Assembly (NCBI RefSeq): GCF_035989305.1 | Contig: NZ_CP108514.1 | Location: forward strand, 7,296,501 to 7,360,500 | Length of the DNA stretch: 64,000 nucleotides | Direction: 5' to 3' | Origin: Streptomyces sp. NBC_01233 | Lineage (GTDB): Bacteria; Actinomycetota; Actinomycetes; Streptomycetales; Streptomycetaceae | Part shown: positions 50,990-59,751 of the stretch, in pieces | Position numbering within the stretch: the first letter of the stretch is position 1 | Layout of the letters: each line of letters starts with the position of its first letter | Program-made: the position numbers and the translations under genes | The notes under the pieces: generated by a model | What the model saw: the letters and a program-made list of their open reading frames with translations, nothing else | What the model was told of the DNA's origin: nothing | The model's database searches: none

Positions 50990-52255
50990 GTGCAGCCGAC
51001 GCAGATACCCACTGGTTTCGTGTTCGACTACATCAAATACCTTACTGCGGCCGTGATGACCCTCATCGCCGTATGGCGATTCCCTGCAGTTCGGTACGCC
51101 GACGCTCACCGTCGGGCGCTCTGGGGCGGTTACGCGGGATTCGCCGTAGCTCTCTGGCTCTACACGCCAGCAGTAATGGACGCGGTGGATCGCATTCCAG
51201 TAGTGGACCTGAGCGCCCTACTCAGACACTTCGCCAGTACCGCGGCGATCATCGCGGCCCTCACCTACGTCGCCACCAGCTATGGGAGGAGCTCGGAGAC
51301 CGTCGTCCCCCGGCACGTAGCGGTCTCCCGCTGGATCGCCCGCGTGTCCTACGGGACGGGAGTGATGGGCGTCATTCTGCTCACGGTCCTGTTTTTCACC
51401 GTGGTGGACCGCGACAAGCCGAGCCAGAACTTCCTCATCGACCACGCTGGGCAATGGGGGGTCGCGGTCTACATGACCGTGTTCTACTTCTTTCCGCTCA
51501 TCACGACCGCAGTTTGCGGCTACCAGTGGACGAGGGCGGCGCGACGGGTCGAGAACACGAGCATGCGTGTCGGGCTGGGCTTGATGGGTATTTCCATGTG
51601 GATGGGGCTGGCCCACACGTTGGTGCGTATCACCATCCTTTGGGCCGCGGTCGCGTTCCCTCTAAGCCCCTCCACGGTCCGGCTCCTTGTGGACGCCACA
51701 GCGATGTGGATGAACCTGCTCTTCCTGTTCGTTGCCGTAGGTGCGAGCATTCCCACCACCCGTGCGGCGGCGGCCCGGTGGAGAACTTGGCTCACCCTGT
51801 ACAGGACTTACCCGCTCTGGTTTGACCTGGTGGATGCGTTTCCCGGGACGAGCCTGTATCCACCAGGGCGGCGTCTCGCGGAACTCAGGCACATACGCGT
51901 CCCCATTGATGTCCGCCTGGACCGATGGACTCAGGACATTGCTGACGCTTGCGAGAAGCTTCGCTATTACGCTCCACGAGACTTGATGTTCGCTGCCGAG
52001 GACATCACCGCATCGCACCCCGATCCTGAGCCGGCTGCGGAAGCGTACTGGATTAAGGCCGCACTCCAGGCTGCTGACACCTCGCAAGCCAACCCGTACG
52101 CCAATGCCCCTCTGAGAGAGAAGCCGTTCGTTGACACCGATAGTGAAGCGGCGTGGCTTGCGCGAGTCAGCACGGCCTACTCGCACATCACCACGGATCA
52201 AGCTCGGGGGCTTCTCCTGCATTCCATAGAGGTGGAATCCGAACCGGGCCGCTAG
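50990..52255 (+). CDS. MAB_1171c-like putative membrane transporter
   Basis: A 421-residue protein with about seven hydrophobic segments up to residue ~255 (FDYIKYLTAAVMTLIAVWRF; GYAGFAVALWLY; MGVILLTVLFFTVV; WMNLLFLFVAVGAS) followed by a soluble C-terminal domain (YRTYPLWFDLVDAFPG; RLDRWTQDIADACEKLR). It resembles the MAB_1171c family often found beside XRE/IrrE genes. Function unknown. GTG at 50990 lacks a clear Shine-Dalgarno sequence. Confidence 0.75.
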   Translation: MQPTQIPTGFVFDYIKYLTAAVMTLIAVWRFPAVRYADAHRRALWGGYAGFAVALWLYTPAVMDAVDRIPVVDLSALLRHFASTAAIIAALTYVATSYGRSSETVVPRHVAVSRWIARVSYGTGVMGVILLTVLFFTVVDRDKPSQNFLIDHAGQWGVAVYMTVFYFFPLITTAVCGYQWTRAARRVENTSMRVGLGLMGISMWMGLAHTLVRITILWAAVAFPLSPSTVRLLVDATAMWMNLLFLFVAVGASIPTTRAAAARWRTWLTLYRTYPLWFDLVDAFPGTSLYPPGRRLAELRHIRVPIDVRLDRWTQDIADACEKLRYYAPRDLMFAAEDITASHPDPEPAAEAYWIKAALQAADTSQANPYANAPLREKPFVDTDSEAAWLARVSTAYSHITTDQARGLLLHSIEVESEPGR

Positions 52256-52505
52256 TCTGCCTTTAGCGTCACAGCCTGATTTCTGCATAGCGATCTTGAA
52301 TGGCGGGCTGGTGAGTGATATTTGGCACCGTCCGCCGCATGAACTGGGCTGGTATCGTGGTCATGCGGACCGATAGGTCTTGTTCCGCCTCGTAAGTGCA
52401 CCCCGGCCTGCGACGCACCGCTACTCCCGTCGCCACACGTAGCCGGGCAGTGACGCTATCCGGTCTGGATGGGCGTCCGAAATCTCAGCAATCTGGAGTT
52501 CTCGC
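52256..52505. other. Intergenic region before the HAD gene
   Basis: No gene is seen. It should hold the promoter of the HAD-family gene; no convincing -35/-10 pair was found. Confidence 0.35.
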
Positions 52506-53135
52506 ATGTCCAACCGCCGCACGGGCCTCATCCTCGATTTCGGAGGCGTTCTCACCACTCCGCTGCTGCCCGCAGTGCTCGCGTTCGAGCAGCGCGAGGG
52601 CCTCCCGCAGGGCGCCTGCCTCAGGGCCCTGTACAAGGACGAGGAGGGCGTCCGGATCACCAGCGACCTCGAGCGCGGAGTGGTCTCACAGACTGAGTGG
52701 AACGAGTTCGCGGGCAAGATGCTGGGCGTGCCGACTGACAACTTGATGGGCCGTATCTTCGGCGCACTTCGCCCCGAGCCGCTGATGATCAATGCGGCAG
52801 CCACGGAGAGGCGGGCCGGGATCAAGGTGGGCATCCTGTCCAACAGCGTGGGGCTCGCCCCTTGGGACCTGTACGACGGCTACGAGCTTGAGCGGCTGTA
52901 CGACGTCGTGGTGATCTCCGAGCAGCACCTGCTGCGCAAGCCTGACCCCGAGCTCTTCGAGATCACGCTCAAGCTCATGGATCTGTCGGCCGATGAGTGC
53001 GTCTTCGTCGACGATACCGAAGCGTACGTCCAGGCAGCAGAACAGCTCGGCCTCGCGGGGGTGCACAACCAGGACCCTCGGCAGACGGTGGTCACTCTCT
53101 CCGAGCTGCTCGGCGTGGACCTCACGGCGTCGTAG
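52506..53135 (+). CDS. HAD-family hydrolase (IA type)
   Basis: A 209-residue phosphatase-like enzyme. The four HAD motifs are ILDFGGVLT (I, the nucleophile Asp with Gly in place of the second Asp), GILSNSVG (II), LRKPDPELFE (III) and CVFVDDTEA (IV). The motif I variant occurs in epoxide-hydrolase-like HAD-IA proteins. Substrate unknown. It may be part of the element's cargo. Confidence 0.85.
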   Translation: MSNRRTGLILDFGGVLTTPLLPAVLAFEQREGLPQGACLRALYKDEEGVRITSDLERGVVSQTEWNEFAGKMLGVPTDNLMGRIFGALRPEPLMINAAATERRAGIKVGILSNSVGLAPWDLYDGYELERLYDVVVISEQHLLRKPDPELFEITLKLMDLSADECVFVDDTEAYVQAAEQLGLAGVHNQDPRQTVVTLSELLGVDLTAS

Positions 53136-53332
53136 CCGGGCGCCGTCCACACGGCGGTCCGACCAGGCTCGATATCGAAGTGAGCCGTCGACCCTGCTGC
53201 TTGCCGACCCCTGGGCACGGCAAACTCGCCCGAGACATCGACGGTCGTGGCAGGCAGCCACGGCGCAGTGGACGCGGAAGGTGAGCGAGCCTCCGCAGTC
53301 GGCCTTGCAGTGTCGAGAACAGGAACAGCGAA

Positions 53333-53377
53333 GGGCCTGGCGGGGATGTCTCAACAAGAGGCATCCCCGGCAGGCCC
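53333..53377. terminator. Long hairpin downstream of the HAD gene
   Basis: GGGCCTGGCGGGGATG (53333-53348) pairs with CATCCCCGGCAGGCCC (53362-53377) with one mismatch and a 13-base loop, followed by CTTCTTC. It lies in the ~400-base gene-free stretch 53,136-53,538 and looks like a transcription terminator. Confidence 0.65.
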
Positions 53378-53586
53378 CTTCTTCAAGAGGTGGCCCGGCT
53401 CGGCGGCGACGGTCCAGGGAGGCTTTGGGGGACGAGATCTACAGCGAGGACGTCCGGACGGTAGTTACCGGACCGAGTTGGATCGCCGACGACAGGCACT
53501 GCAGCCCCGGCGATGAATGGGCACGGTTCATGATCTAGATGGCTGAATCGCCAGTGACCTGCGCACGGGGCCAGTACGATGCGCGG

Positions 53587-53916
53587 GTGAAGAAGTGTGC
53601 TAGGTGCGGCGACAATTTCAGCGCTGCGAACACGCGAGAGTCGCTCAGCTTCGAGTACGAGGGCACCGGTTACGCCGAGTCGTACAAAGGTGACGTGTGC
53701 ATGGAGTGCGTGTACCGCGAGATCGACTACGGCCTCGACGGAGAGGTCTGGTTCGAGTGTGGCGACTGCGAAGGCACGAAGAAGGTTTCGATCCCCGTCG
53801 GTGGGGACGAATCGGTCTGCACATTGGAGACGTGCCCCGGTTGCGACGGCCTCGGCTTCTACGAAGGCACGACAGACGATCTTCCGTCTGACGCCAGGCG
53901 AGTGTTCGAATTCTGA
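53587..53916 (+). CDS. Zinc-ribbon protein with several CxxC pairs, 109 aa
   Basis: From the GTG at 53587: KKCARCGDNF, DVCMECVY, ECGDCEGTK and CPGCDGLGF give four CxxC pairs, two of them DnaJ-like. It probably binds two zinc ions. Function unknown. An upstream ATG at 53539 in frame would add 16 residues; no Shine-Dalgarno sequence helps to decide. Confidence 0.65.
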   Translation: MKKCARCGDNFSAANTRESLSFEYEGTGYAESYKGDVCMECVYREIDYGLDGEVWFECGDCEGTKKVSIPVGGDESVCTLETCPGCDGLGFYEGTTDDLPSDARRVFEF

Positions 53917-54121
53917 TCGGCAGACCTTCGCCAGCCGATGACCTGCGCGCGGGGGTGCACGGCCGGCGTCGGCTTGTTCGCCGTTGCTGCGGGGACCGCC
54001 GTCGGTGATGCGTCGAGGTCCGCGTCGGCACGGAGCGCGATCGTGGGTACGTCGAGCCCGTTGAGGGTGGCGTGGGTCGAGTCGTTCGGCCTGACTCCGG
54101 TTCTGGCACTCGCCGACGGCG

Positions 54122-54994
54122 TTACTGCACGTCCTGCACCTCTGGCAGCTTGTGCTTCAGCTCTCCGACGAGCTCGTTGATCTTGGCCATCATCTCGGCA
54201 GACAGGCCCCCGCCGTTGCCGCGGGCAGCCAGGCCGAGGATCTGCCCCCTGTGAATCGAGCCGAGGAAGCGGAGTGCCTCCAGGAATTCGCGGGCCGCAG
54301 GGTCGACCTCGGCATCGTCCTGGAAGAGGGCCGCGTCGACCTGAAGCGCCTCAGCTAGGCCGGCACGCACCACGTCAGAAGCCTCCGTCGTGGCGCCCGT
54401 GCGAAGGGCGGCGATGTCGTCGGCGGTGACGGCCGCCACGCCCGCATGCTCGTTGACGATTCGCGCAATCTCCTCATCGGAGGGCGCTTCCTGACCAACG
54501 TACCCGTGCTGCAGGAGGTAGTTGATCTTCTCTCCCACCGTGCGGGGCGCGGACGCATGCTCGTCACGCGAGGCCCTGGGGCGAAGCCCGAACGAGCAGT
54601 CCTGGGCGGCCAGCAACTCCTCTTCGGTCACCCCGTACGCCTCTGCGAGCGGCTGCACGTAAGCATCACTGAGCCGGCGCCGGCCGGATTCGGCGTTGCT
54701 CACCGGCACGCGGCTTGCACCGATGATCGCAGCGGCCTGCGCCACGCTGAGGCCGGCGTCGCAGCGCAGTAGCTGCAGGTCCGGCGGACCGTCGTGGGGG
54801 AAAAGGGCATCAAGCGACTGACCGAGCGCCGCTGCGATTGCGGGGAGCTTCTCACCCTTGGGGAAGTCCTGGCCGCTCTCCCATCGCGCGACCGTGGGGG
54901 CGCTGACGCCCACCATCTCGGCCAATTCCTTCTGGTGGAGGTCCTTGCCCCGCCGGACAGCGCGCACGCGGCTGCCGTCGAACTGACGTGGCAC
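54122..54994 (-). CDS. Tandem XRE/EspR-like transcriptional regulator
   Basis: A 290-residue regulator from the GTG at 54994 (GGAG six bases upstream). It has an XRE helix-turn-helix (KDLHQKELAEMVGVSAPTV, about 18-36), a second one (LSVAQAAAIIGASRVPVSNAE, about 85-105) and a C-terminal half like mycobacterial EspR (EKINYLLQHGY; DVVRAGLAEALQVDAALFQD; RILGLAARG-like). It probably controls the element's maintenance genes, which point the other way, and itself. Two repeated motifs lie in the divergent promoter region. Confidence 0.8.
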   Translation of the reverse strand: MPRQFDGSRVRAVRRGKDLHQKELAEMVGVSAPTVARWESGQDFPKGEKLPAIAAALGQSLDALFPHDGPPDLQLLRCDAGLSVAQAAAIIGASRVPVSNAESGRRRLSDAYVQPLAEAYGVTEEELLAAQDCSFGLRPRASRDEHASAPRTVGEKINYLLQHGYVGQEAPSDEEIARIVNEHAGVAAVTADDIAALRTGATTEASDVVRAGLAEALQVDAALFQDDAEVDPAAREFLEALRFLGSIHRGQILGLAARGNGGGLSAEMMAKINELVGELKHKLPEVQDVQ

Positions 54995-55064
54995 ATGAAC
55001 TCCTGCAGGGTGGCGATCGGGCCGGTGGTGGCGGCCTCTAGGGGCAACTGTAGCCCAGGCTTGA

Positions 55065-55095
55065 TACATTTCCGCAACTGACGTACGTTTCCGTA
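55065..55095. promoter_or_regulatory. Two direct copies of TACRTTTCCGYA
   Basis: TACATTTCCGCA (55065-55076) and TACGTTTCCGTA (55084-55095) are 19 bases apart, about 70-100 bases upstream of the EspR-like gene. Spacing of nearly two helical turns fits binding of a dimeric repressor, possibly autoregulation. Confidence 0.5.
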
Positions 55096-55641
55096 TCGCA
55101 CCTGCTGGCTGGGCTCCGGCTCTCTATGGTGCCAGCCCTGGGGGACCTCTGTGCACGTTGCGTTGTCGTGACCACTCGCGCAAAGCGCCGTCGGATTCGG
55201 TCCAGTCGTTGCTGGCCGGTCGTGGGACCACCTTCCTCGACACCGGCCGTCATGAGCCTTGTGTGACCTGTATCGAGCCAGGGATGGACTTGCCGCAGGT
55301 GTCTACATATGTTCGTCGTCCCCCGCCGGGTGGCGACCCGGGGAGGGGCGCAAAAGAGCAGATGAAAGGCACGAACCGATTGGGCCGTAAGACGCCGGGA
55401 CACGCACCCTGCCTGCGGGAGTCGCGCCGTATGCCTGAGGAGAGACAGACCGAGGAGGAGGTGGGGCGAATGCGGGCGCATGGTCCGTGACGTGGCTCGG
55501 CAACGAAAACCGGCGCCCGGGAGCTACCAACTCCCAAGCGCCGGGTCGGCACCCCGAGAGGTGCCCATACACATCACGCGGGCGGCGGGGCTTTTGCACG
55601 AGAACCGCCGCACCGCGCTCCTACGAAAGACGGAGTATCGC
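55096..55641. other. Long intergenic region with hairpins between divergent element genes
   Basis: About 550 bases without a convincing gene. Near 55,510-55,575 there are hairpins (GGCGCCCGGGAG with CTCCCAAGCGCC; GGCACC with GGTGCC) that would be in the 5' untranslated region of the gene at 55,642. Promoters for both directions and possibly a replication control region are expected here. Confidence 0.45.
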
Positions 55642-55968
55642 ATGCTCGCCATGCCGATCGGAACCCCGGCCTGCCCGGACGCTGGCCGCCAGCGCCGCCT
55701 CGCCGCCCAGCTCGCGGACATGATCGCGGGCGCGGCCACCATCCGGGTCAGCTTCGACGACCCGAAGCAGACGTGGCCCCACCTGCACGCCGTCGTCAAG
55801 GACGAGGCCGGGAAGACCATGGATCTGGGCCGCACCACCGCCAGGGTCGCGGGCCGCTGGATCCTGCGGGCCTGGCCGGAGGCGGACTGGACGCGACCGC
55901 ACACCTTTCACCTCGCCGACGCCACCCTCACCCGCAGCGACCTGGTCGCCGCCGGTCGGGGCCGCTGA
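55642..55968 (+). CDS. Hypothetical element protein, 108 aa
   Basis: Not recognised. ATG 55642 with GGAG six bases upstream. The sequence (RRLAAQLADMIAGAATIRVSF; LGRTTARVAGRWILRAWPEA) is amphipathic helix plus strands. It ends one base before the replication-initiator-like gene, so it belongs to the maintenance operon. Confidence 0.6.
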   Translation: MLAMPIGTPACPDAGRQRRLAAQLADMIAGAATIRVSFDDPKQTWPHLHAVVKDEAGKTMDLGRTTARVAGRWILRAWPEADWTRPHTFHLADATLTRSDLVAAGRGR

Positions 55969-55969
55969 C

Positions 55970-56989
55970 ATGGCGCGGATACGAACCATCAAGCCGGAGG
56001 CATTCTTTTCCGAGTCGCTCGCCGAGGTGCGCGTCGAGGCGGAGCGGACTTTCTTCGGACTGCTCACCCAGGCCGACGACCACGGTCGCCACCGCGACAA
56101 CGCCGCGATCATCGCCGGGCTCCTCTGGCCCCTCCGCGCCGAGCACACTTCGGTCCACGTCGAAGACGATCTCCACCAGCTCGCGACCGCCGGCCTGATC
56201 TGCCGGTACACCGGCTGCGACGGCCGCCGCTACCTCCACATCGTGACCTGGTCCGACCACCAGAAGATCGACAAGCCGAGCCAGTCGCGTCTGCCCTCCT
56301 GCCCGCAGCACCAGGCTGCCGACCGGTGTGCGCCCTGCAAGGGCTCCTGCACCAAGCGGACCGAGGGTTCGTCTGCTGCTCCGCGAGGACTCGCCGAGAC
56401 CTCGCCGAACGCTCCCCGAGCCCTCGACCTGCCCGCGAAGACCACGTCGACGCCTCCCGGACACACGGGTGGGGCCTCAGCCGACTGGCAGGAAGCCGCC
56501 GACCACGCGGGCGGCGCCCTTAGCCAGGCTGGAGCGAAGAGCACAGGTCAGGAGGCATTCTCCGAGGGCTCCCCGAACCTTCCCCGAAGCGTCGGAGAGG
56601 ACTCGGCGCCTGGATCTAGGATCTTGGATCCTGGATCTCTTGTCCCTACGGGGCGCATGGCGCCCGCAGTCGGCGTCTCGGCCAACCAGCTCGTCGGCGA
56701 GTACGTCGCTGTCTGCGACGAGCGCCCGCCCAGCGACGTGATCGGACACCTCGGCCGGATCAGCAAGAAGCTCCTGGGTGAGGGCATCGCGCCGGAGCAC
56801 ATCAGGGCCGGGCTGGCGAATTTCGCGGCCAACCCCAAGCACCCGAGCGTGCTGACCAGCATGGTCAACGAGGCCATGAACGCGCGCCCCGGTGGTTTGG
56901 CGCGGCCGGGAATCCGGCCTAACGTGCCCGCCCATCAGGCGTGGACCAACCCGTCCAACGCCGCTGCCGCCTACGCCGAGGAGCTGTGA
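55970..56989 (+). CDS. Phage-type replication initiator-like protein
   Basis: A 339-residue protein. MARIRTIKPEAFFSESLAEV and the following winged-helix-like region (about 1-100) match the actinophage/ICE family of replication organisers; the middle (120-220) is disordered, and the end (ISKKLLGEGIAPEHIRAGLANFAANPKHPSVL) resembles a DnaD-like helicase-loading part. It overlaps the DnaC-like ATPase by one base, suggesting they jointly load the host helicase at the element's origin. Confidence 0.78.
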   Translation: MARIRTIKPEAFFSESLAEVRVEAERTFFGLLTQADDHGRHRDNAAIIAGLLWPLRAEHTSVHVEDDLHQLATAGLICRYTGCDGRRYLHIVTWSDHQKIDKPSQSRLPSCPQHQAADRCAPCKGSCTKRTEGSSAAPRGLAETSPNAPRALDLPAKTTSTPPGHTGGASADWQEAADHAGGALSQAGAKSTGQEAFSEGSPNLPRSVGEDSAPGSRILDPGSLVPTGRMAPAVGVSANQLVGEYVAVCDERPPSDVIGHLGRISKKLLGEGIAPEHIRAGLANFAANPKHPSVLTSMVNEAMNARPGGLARPGIRPNVPAHQAWTNPSNAAAAYAEEL

Positions 56990-57687
56990 TGCGCACCCGT
57001 CACCGCGAACCGCAGACCCTCGGCGAGGGCACCCTGGACCGGATGGCCCGGATCCTGGCCACCCGCAACATCGCTCCCGGCGCTGCACCGGCCCAGGACC
57101 CCGAGACCGTCTCCCCGCTGGAGGCGCTGTCGGCCGGGATGCCCCCGCGCTACCGGGCCGCCGTCGCCGACCACCCCCAGGTCCTGGCCTGGGTCCGGAC
57201 CGTCGCCGAGGCCGCCGTCGCTCCCAACCAGGGAGCCAGGCGACAGGTCACCACCGGCCCCAGCCTGCTGATGGCCGGCGTCGTCGGCGCGGGCAAGACG
57301 CACCAGGCGTACGGCGCGGTCCGGCGATTGGTACAGAGCGGAGTCGGCGTGCGCTGGCGCGCGACCACCGCCGCCGACCTGTACGCCGACCTGCGGCCCC
57401 GGCCCGGAGCCGACAGCGAGCGGGAGCTGGCCGCCGTCAGCCGCTGCCCGCTGCTGATCATCGACGACCTCGGCGCGGCCAAGGCCAGCGAGTGGGTCGA
57501 GGAAGTGACGTACCGGCTGATCAACCGCCGGTACAACTACGAGCTTCCGACCCTGATCACCACCAACCTGGCGATCAGGGACCTCCGGGCCCACCTCGGC
57601 GACCGGGTCGCCTCCCGGCTCGCACAGATGACCACCCGGGTCGAGTTCGAGCAGGTCGACCGCAGACGACACCGTCTCGCGGCCTGA
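56989..57687 (+). CDS. DnaC/IstB-like AAA+ ATPase (helicase loader)
   Basis: A 232-residue ATPase with Walker A GVVGAGKTHQA (about 98-107), Walker B CPLLIIDDLG and sensor TLITTNL, followed by SRLAQMTTRVEF. Such proteins load the replicative helicase on phage or plasmid origins. It follows the initiator-like gene with TGATG overlap. Confidence 0.85.
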   Translation: MRTRHREPQTLGEGTLDRMARILATRNIAPGAAPAQDPETVSPLEALSAGMPPRYRAAVADHPQVLAWVRTVAEAAVAPNQGARRQVTTGPSLLMAGVVGAGKTHQAYGAVRRLVQSGVGVRWRATTAADLYADLRPRPGADSERELAAVSRCPLLIIDDLGAAKASEWVEEVTYRLINRRYNYELPTLITTNLAIRDLRAHLGDRVASRLAQMTTRVEFEQVDRRRHRLAA

Positions 57688-57803
57688 CCCGCCCCAGGCC
57701 ACCGCGCCGGGCCGCGCCTGCTGCGCGCCGCCCCGAGCCTTCCCCGACCCAGCGCACCTCTCCGCCGACTCCCCTGCGCGCGGAGAGCGATCGGAGCACC
57801 CAC

Positions 57804-58370
57804 ATGACCAGCACGACGCACAGCCCTGTCCGCCACCGGTCGCTCGGCGACCACACCTGGCGGGACGAGGCCATCTGCCAGAGCACCGAGTACAACCCGG
57901 TGGACCCCGAGATCTTCTTCCCGGACCCCGATGAGACCGACAAGATCACCGCAGCGAAGGCGCTGTGCGGCCAGTGCCCGGTCCGCCGCACCTGCCTGGA
58001 CGCCGCCCTGGAAGCCGGTGACACCGACGGCATCCGAGGCGGACTGACCGAAGAGGAGCGCGGACCACTGCACGAGAAGATCGCCCACCGCCTCGACTAC
58101 AGTCGCGTCAACGACACCATCGCCGGTCGCGACATCCACCTCACCAAGGCCGAGCGCCGCGCGGTCATCCGCGCCGCCTACCGCCACGGGGTGACCGAGC
58201 AGCGCCTGGCCTGGCTCCTCAAGATCACCGAGGAGCACGCCCAGAAGCGGTACCGCGAACTCCGCCGCGCCCTACGCAACCGAGACCTGAACCAGCCCGA
58301 GACGGCCACCGCCTCGTCCGAGTCCGGCGGCGAGCGCCTGGGTCGCGGCGACTTCGGGACGGCGGCGTGA
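57804..58370 (+). CDS. WhiB-family transcriptional regulator
   Basis: A 188-residue iron-sulfur regulator. The four cluster cysteines are C25, C55, C58 and C64 (CGQCPVRRTC), followed by GIRGGLTEEERG. The extra C-terminal ~90 residues contain a helix-turn-helix-like stretch (GVTEQRLAWLLKITEEHAQ). It likely controls transfer or replication genes on the element. GGAG precedes the ATG; its stop overlaps the next start. Confidence 0.9.
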   Translation: MTSTTHSPVRHRSLGDHTWRDEAICQSTEYNPVDPEIFFPDPDETDKITAAKALCGQCPVRRTCLDAALEAGDTDGIRGGLTEEERGPLHEKIAHRLDYSRVNDTIAGRDIHLTKAERRAVIRAAYRHGVTEQRLAWLLKITEEHAQKRYRELRRALRNRDLNQPETATASSESGGERLGRGDFGTAA

Positions 58371-59425
58371 CCGCCATGACCGCGCCGAAGACGGCGCACA
58401 TATCCGGCTGGGACCGCGCGGTCGTCATCGCCCTCGGCGGCGCGGGATGTGCGCTGTCGTACGACGCGCTGCAGCAGATGGCCGTCGCCATCCACATCCG
58501 AGGCTTCCTCACCTACCTCTTCCCCCTGGTGATCGACGGGTTCATCGCCTACGGCGTCCGGGCGCTCCTGGTCCTCCGCGACGCGCCGCTGCGCGCCCGG
58601 CTCTACGTCTGGACGCTCTTCGGCACGGCCACCGCCGCCAGCATCTGGGCCAACGCGCTCCACGCGGTGCGGCTCAACGAGGACGCGGTCGCCGGCAACG
58701 GCCTCCGGCTCGGGGACACCGTGGTCGCGGTGCTGTCCACCATCGCCCCGCTCGCCCTGGCCGGAGCGGTCCACCTCTACATCCTCATCGCCCGGGGGCC
58801 GGTCAAGGACCGTGAGGACCTCGGTCACCTCGGTCACCCCGGTCAGGGTGACCGGCGCGCCGGTGTCGAGGTCACCCGGACTGACCGGGTCGGTCAGAAC
58901 CGGTCGGCGGTCGGTCAGGTCAAGCCCGGTCAGTCGGTCGCCACGCTCACCGACCGGCCGCCGCTGTCTCCGGAAAAGCAGGCTCGTGCCTCCCGGTCAC
59001 TGACCGGGGACAGCGCCCCGGTGGGCAGCAGCAACCCGGTCACCGATGACCGAGGACAGTCGCACGAGGCCGCTGACCTGCCCGGACAGTCGGACTCCGC
59101 TCGGCCGGTCACTGACCGACCCGACGACGCCCCGGTCACCGGCGACCAGGACAGCCTGGCGGCGGGCACCACCCCGCCGGTCACTCCGCCGCGGGCCGCT
59201 GACCGAGAGGCCCGGACAGCCGGTGACCGTCGGCCCGACCCGGACACCGAGGAACTGTTGAAGATCGCCCGGTCAGCGGTCAGGGCCGAGGACAAGCTGA
59301 CCCGCAAGGTGGTCGCCCAGGCGATCCGCGGTCAGCAGATCCCGCTCTCCAGCGACACCCTGACCGCCCTCATGGCCCAGCTCCGCGCCCAGCACGGACA
59401 GCCGGTCACCTCCGCCCGGAACTGA
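58367..59425 (+). CDS. DUF2637 membrane protein with long repeat-coded tail
   Basis: A 352-residue protein. The first ~145 residues contain four membrane helices of the DUF2637 family found on streptomycete plasmids and ICEs (VIDGFIAYGVRALLVLR; ATAASIWANALHAVRLNE). The rest is a disordered, Asp/Arg/Pro-rich region whose DNA is packed with GGTCA/TGACC words, then a small helical end. GTG at 58367 overlaps the whiB stop. It may assist spread or replication of the element. Confidence 0.8.
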   Translation: MTAMTAPKTAHISGWDRAVVIALGGAGCALSYDALQQMAVAIHIRGFLTYLFPLVIDGFIAYGVRALLVLRDAPLRARLYVWTLFGTATAASIWANALHAVRLNEDAVAGNGLRLGDTVVAVLSTIAPLALAGAVHLYILIARGPVKDREDLGHLGHPGQGDRRAGVEVTRTDRVGQNRSAVGQVKPGQSVATLTDRPPLSPEKQARASRSLTGDSAPVGSSNPVTDDRGQSHEAADLPGQSDSARPVTDRPDDAPVTGDQDSLAAGTTPPVTPPRAADREARTAGDRRPDPDTEELLKIARSAVRAEDKLTRKVVAQAIRGQQIPLSSDTLTALMAQLRAQHGQPVTSARN

Positions 59426-59475
59426 CCGGACACCACGGAGTGGGTGACCGAGCCGGTCACCCCAGCCGGTCACCC
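58801..59475. repeat. Dense field of GGTCA/TGACC words (iteron-like)
   Basis: By direct count I see 32 occurrences of GGTCA on either strand in ~675 bases, where about one or two would be expected at this base composition. Copies occur in both orientations, often as GGTCAcTGACC pairs, and run past the end of the DUF2637 coding region into the gap. This looks like protein-binding repeats of a replication or transfer origin. Confidence 0.6.
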
Positions 59476-59526
59476 GCTCCGGACACCCGCCCCACAGCCC
59501 TCCAGAGCAGAAGCGGAGAACATCCG

Positions 59527-59751
59527 ATGCGCACCCACCCGGCCACCCCCGCCGAAGTCGACTCCTGGCTGACCGTCCTTCACCAGCGCGGCCACCTCCA
59601 CCGCGCCCAGTCCGGCCCCGACACCACCTGGATCGTGCAACGAGAGCAGCACGATCGCCCCTGGACCCTGCACCACCCGGTCCTGGCCATGGACTGGATC
59701 GAGGAACTCGTCCGCGAAATCCAGCATCAGGACCCGGAGGCGAGCCGGTGA
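59527..59751 (+). CDS. Hypothetical protein, 74 aa
   Basis: Not recognised. ATG 59527 with GGAGAAC upstream. It contains VDSWLTVLHQRGHLHRAQSG and LAMDWIEELVREIQHQD, suggesting a small mixed fold. Its stop overlaps the GTG of mobC, so it is in the mobilization operon. Confidence 0.6.
   Translation: MRTHPATPAEVDSWLTVLHQRGHLHRAQSGPDTTWIVQREQHDRPWTLHHPVLAMDWIEELVREIQHQDPEASR

Noticed and set aside
58801..59475. Repeat field considered as a CRISPR array
   Set aside because: The words are only five bases long, irregularly spaced, in both orientations, partly coding, and no cas gene is in the window.
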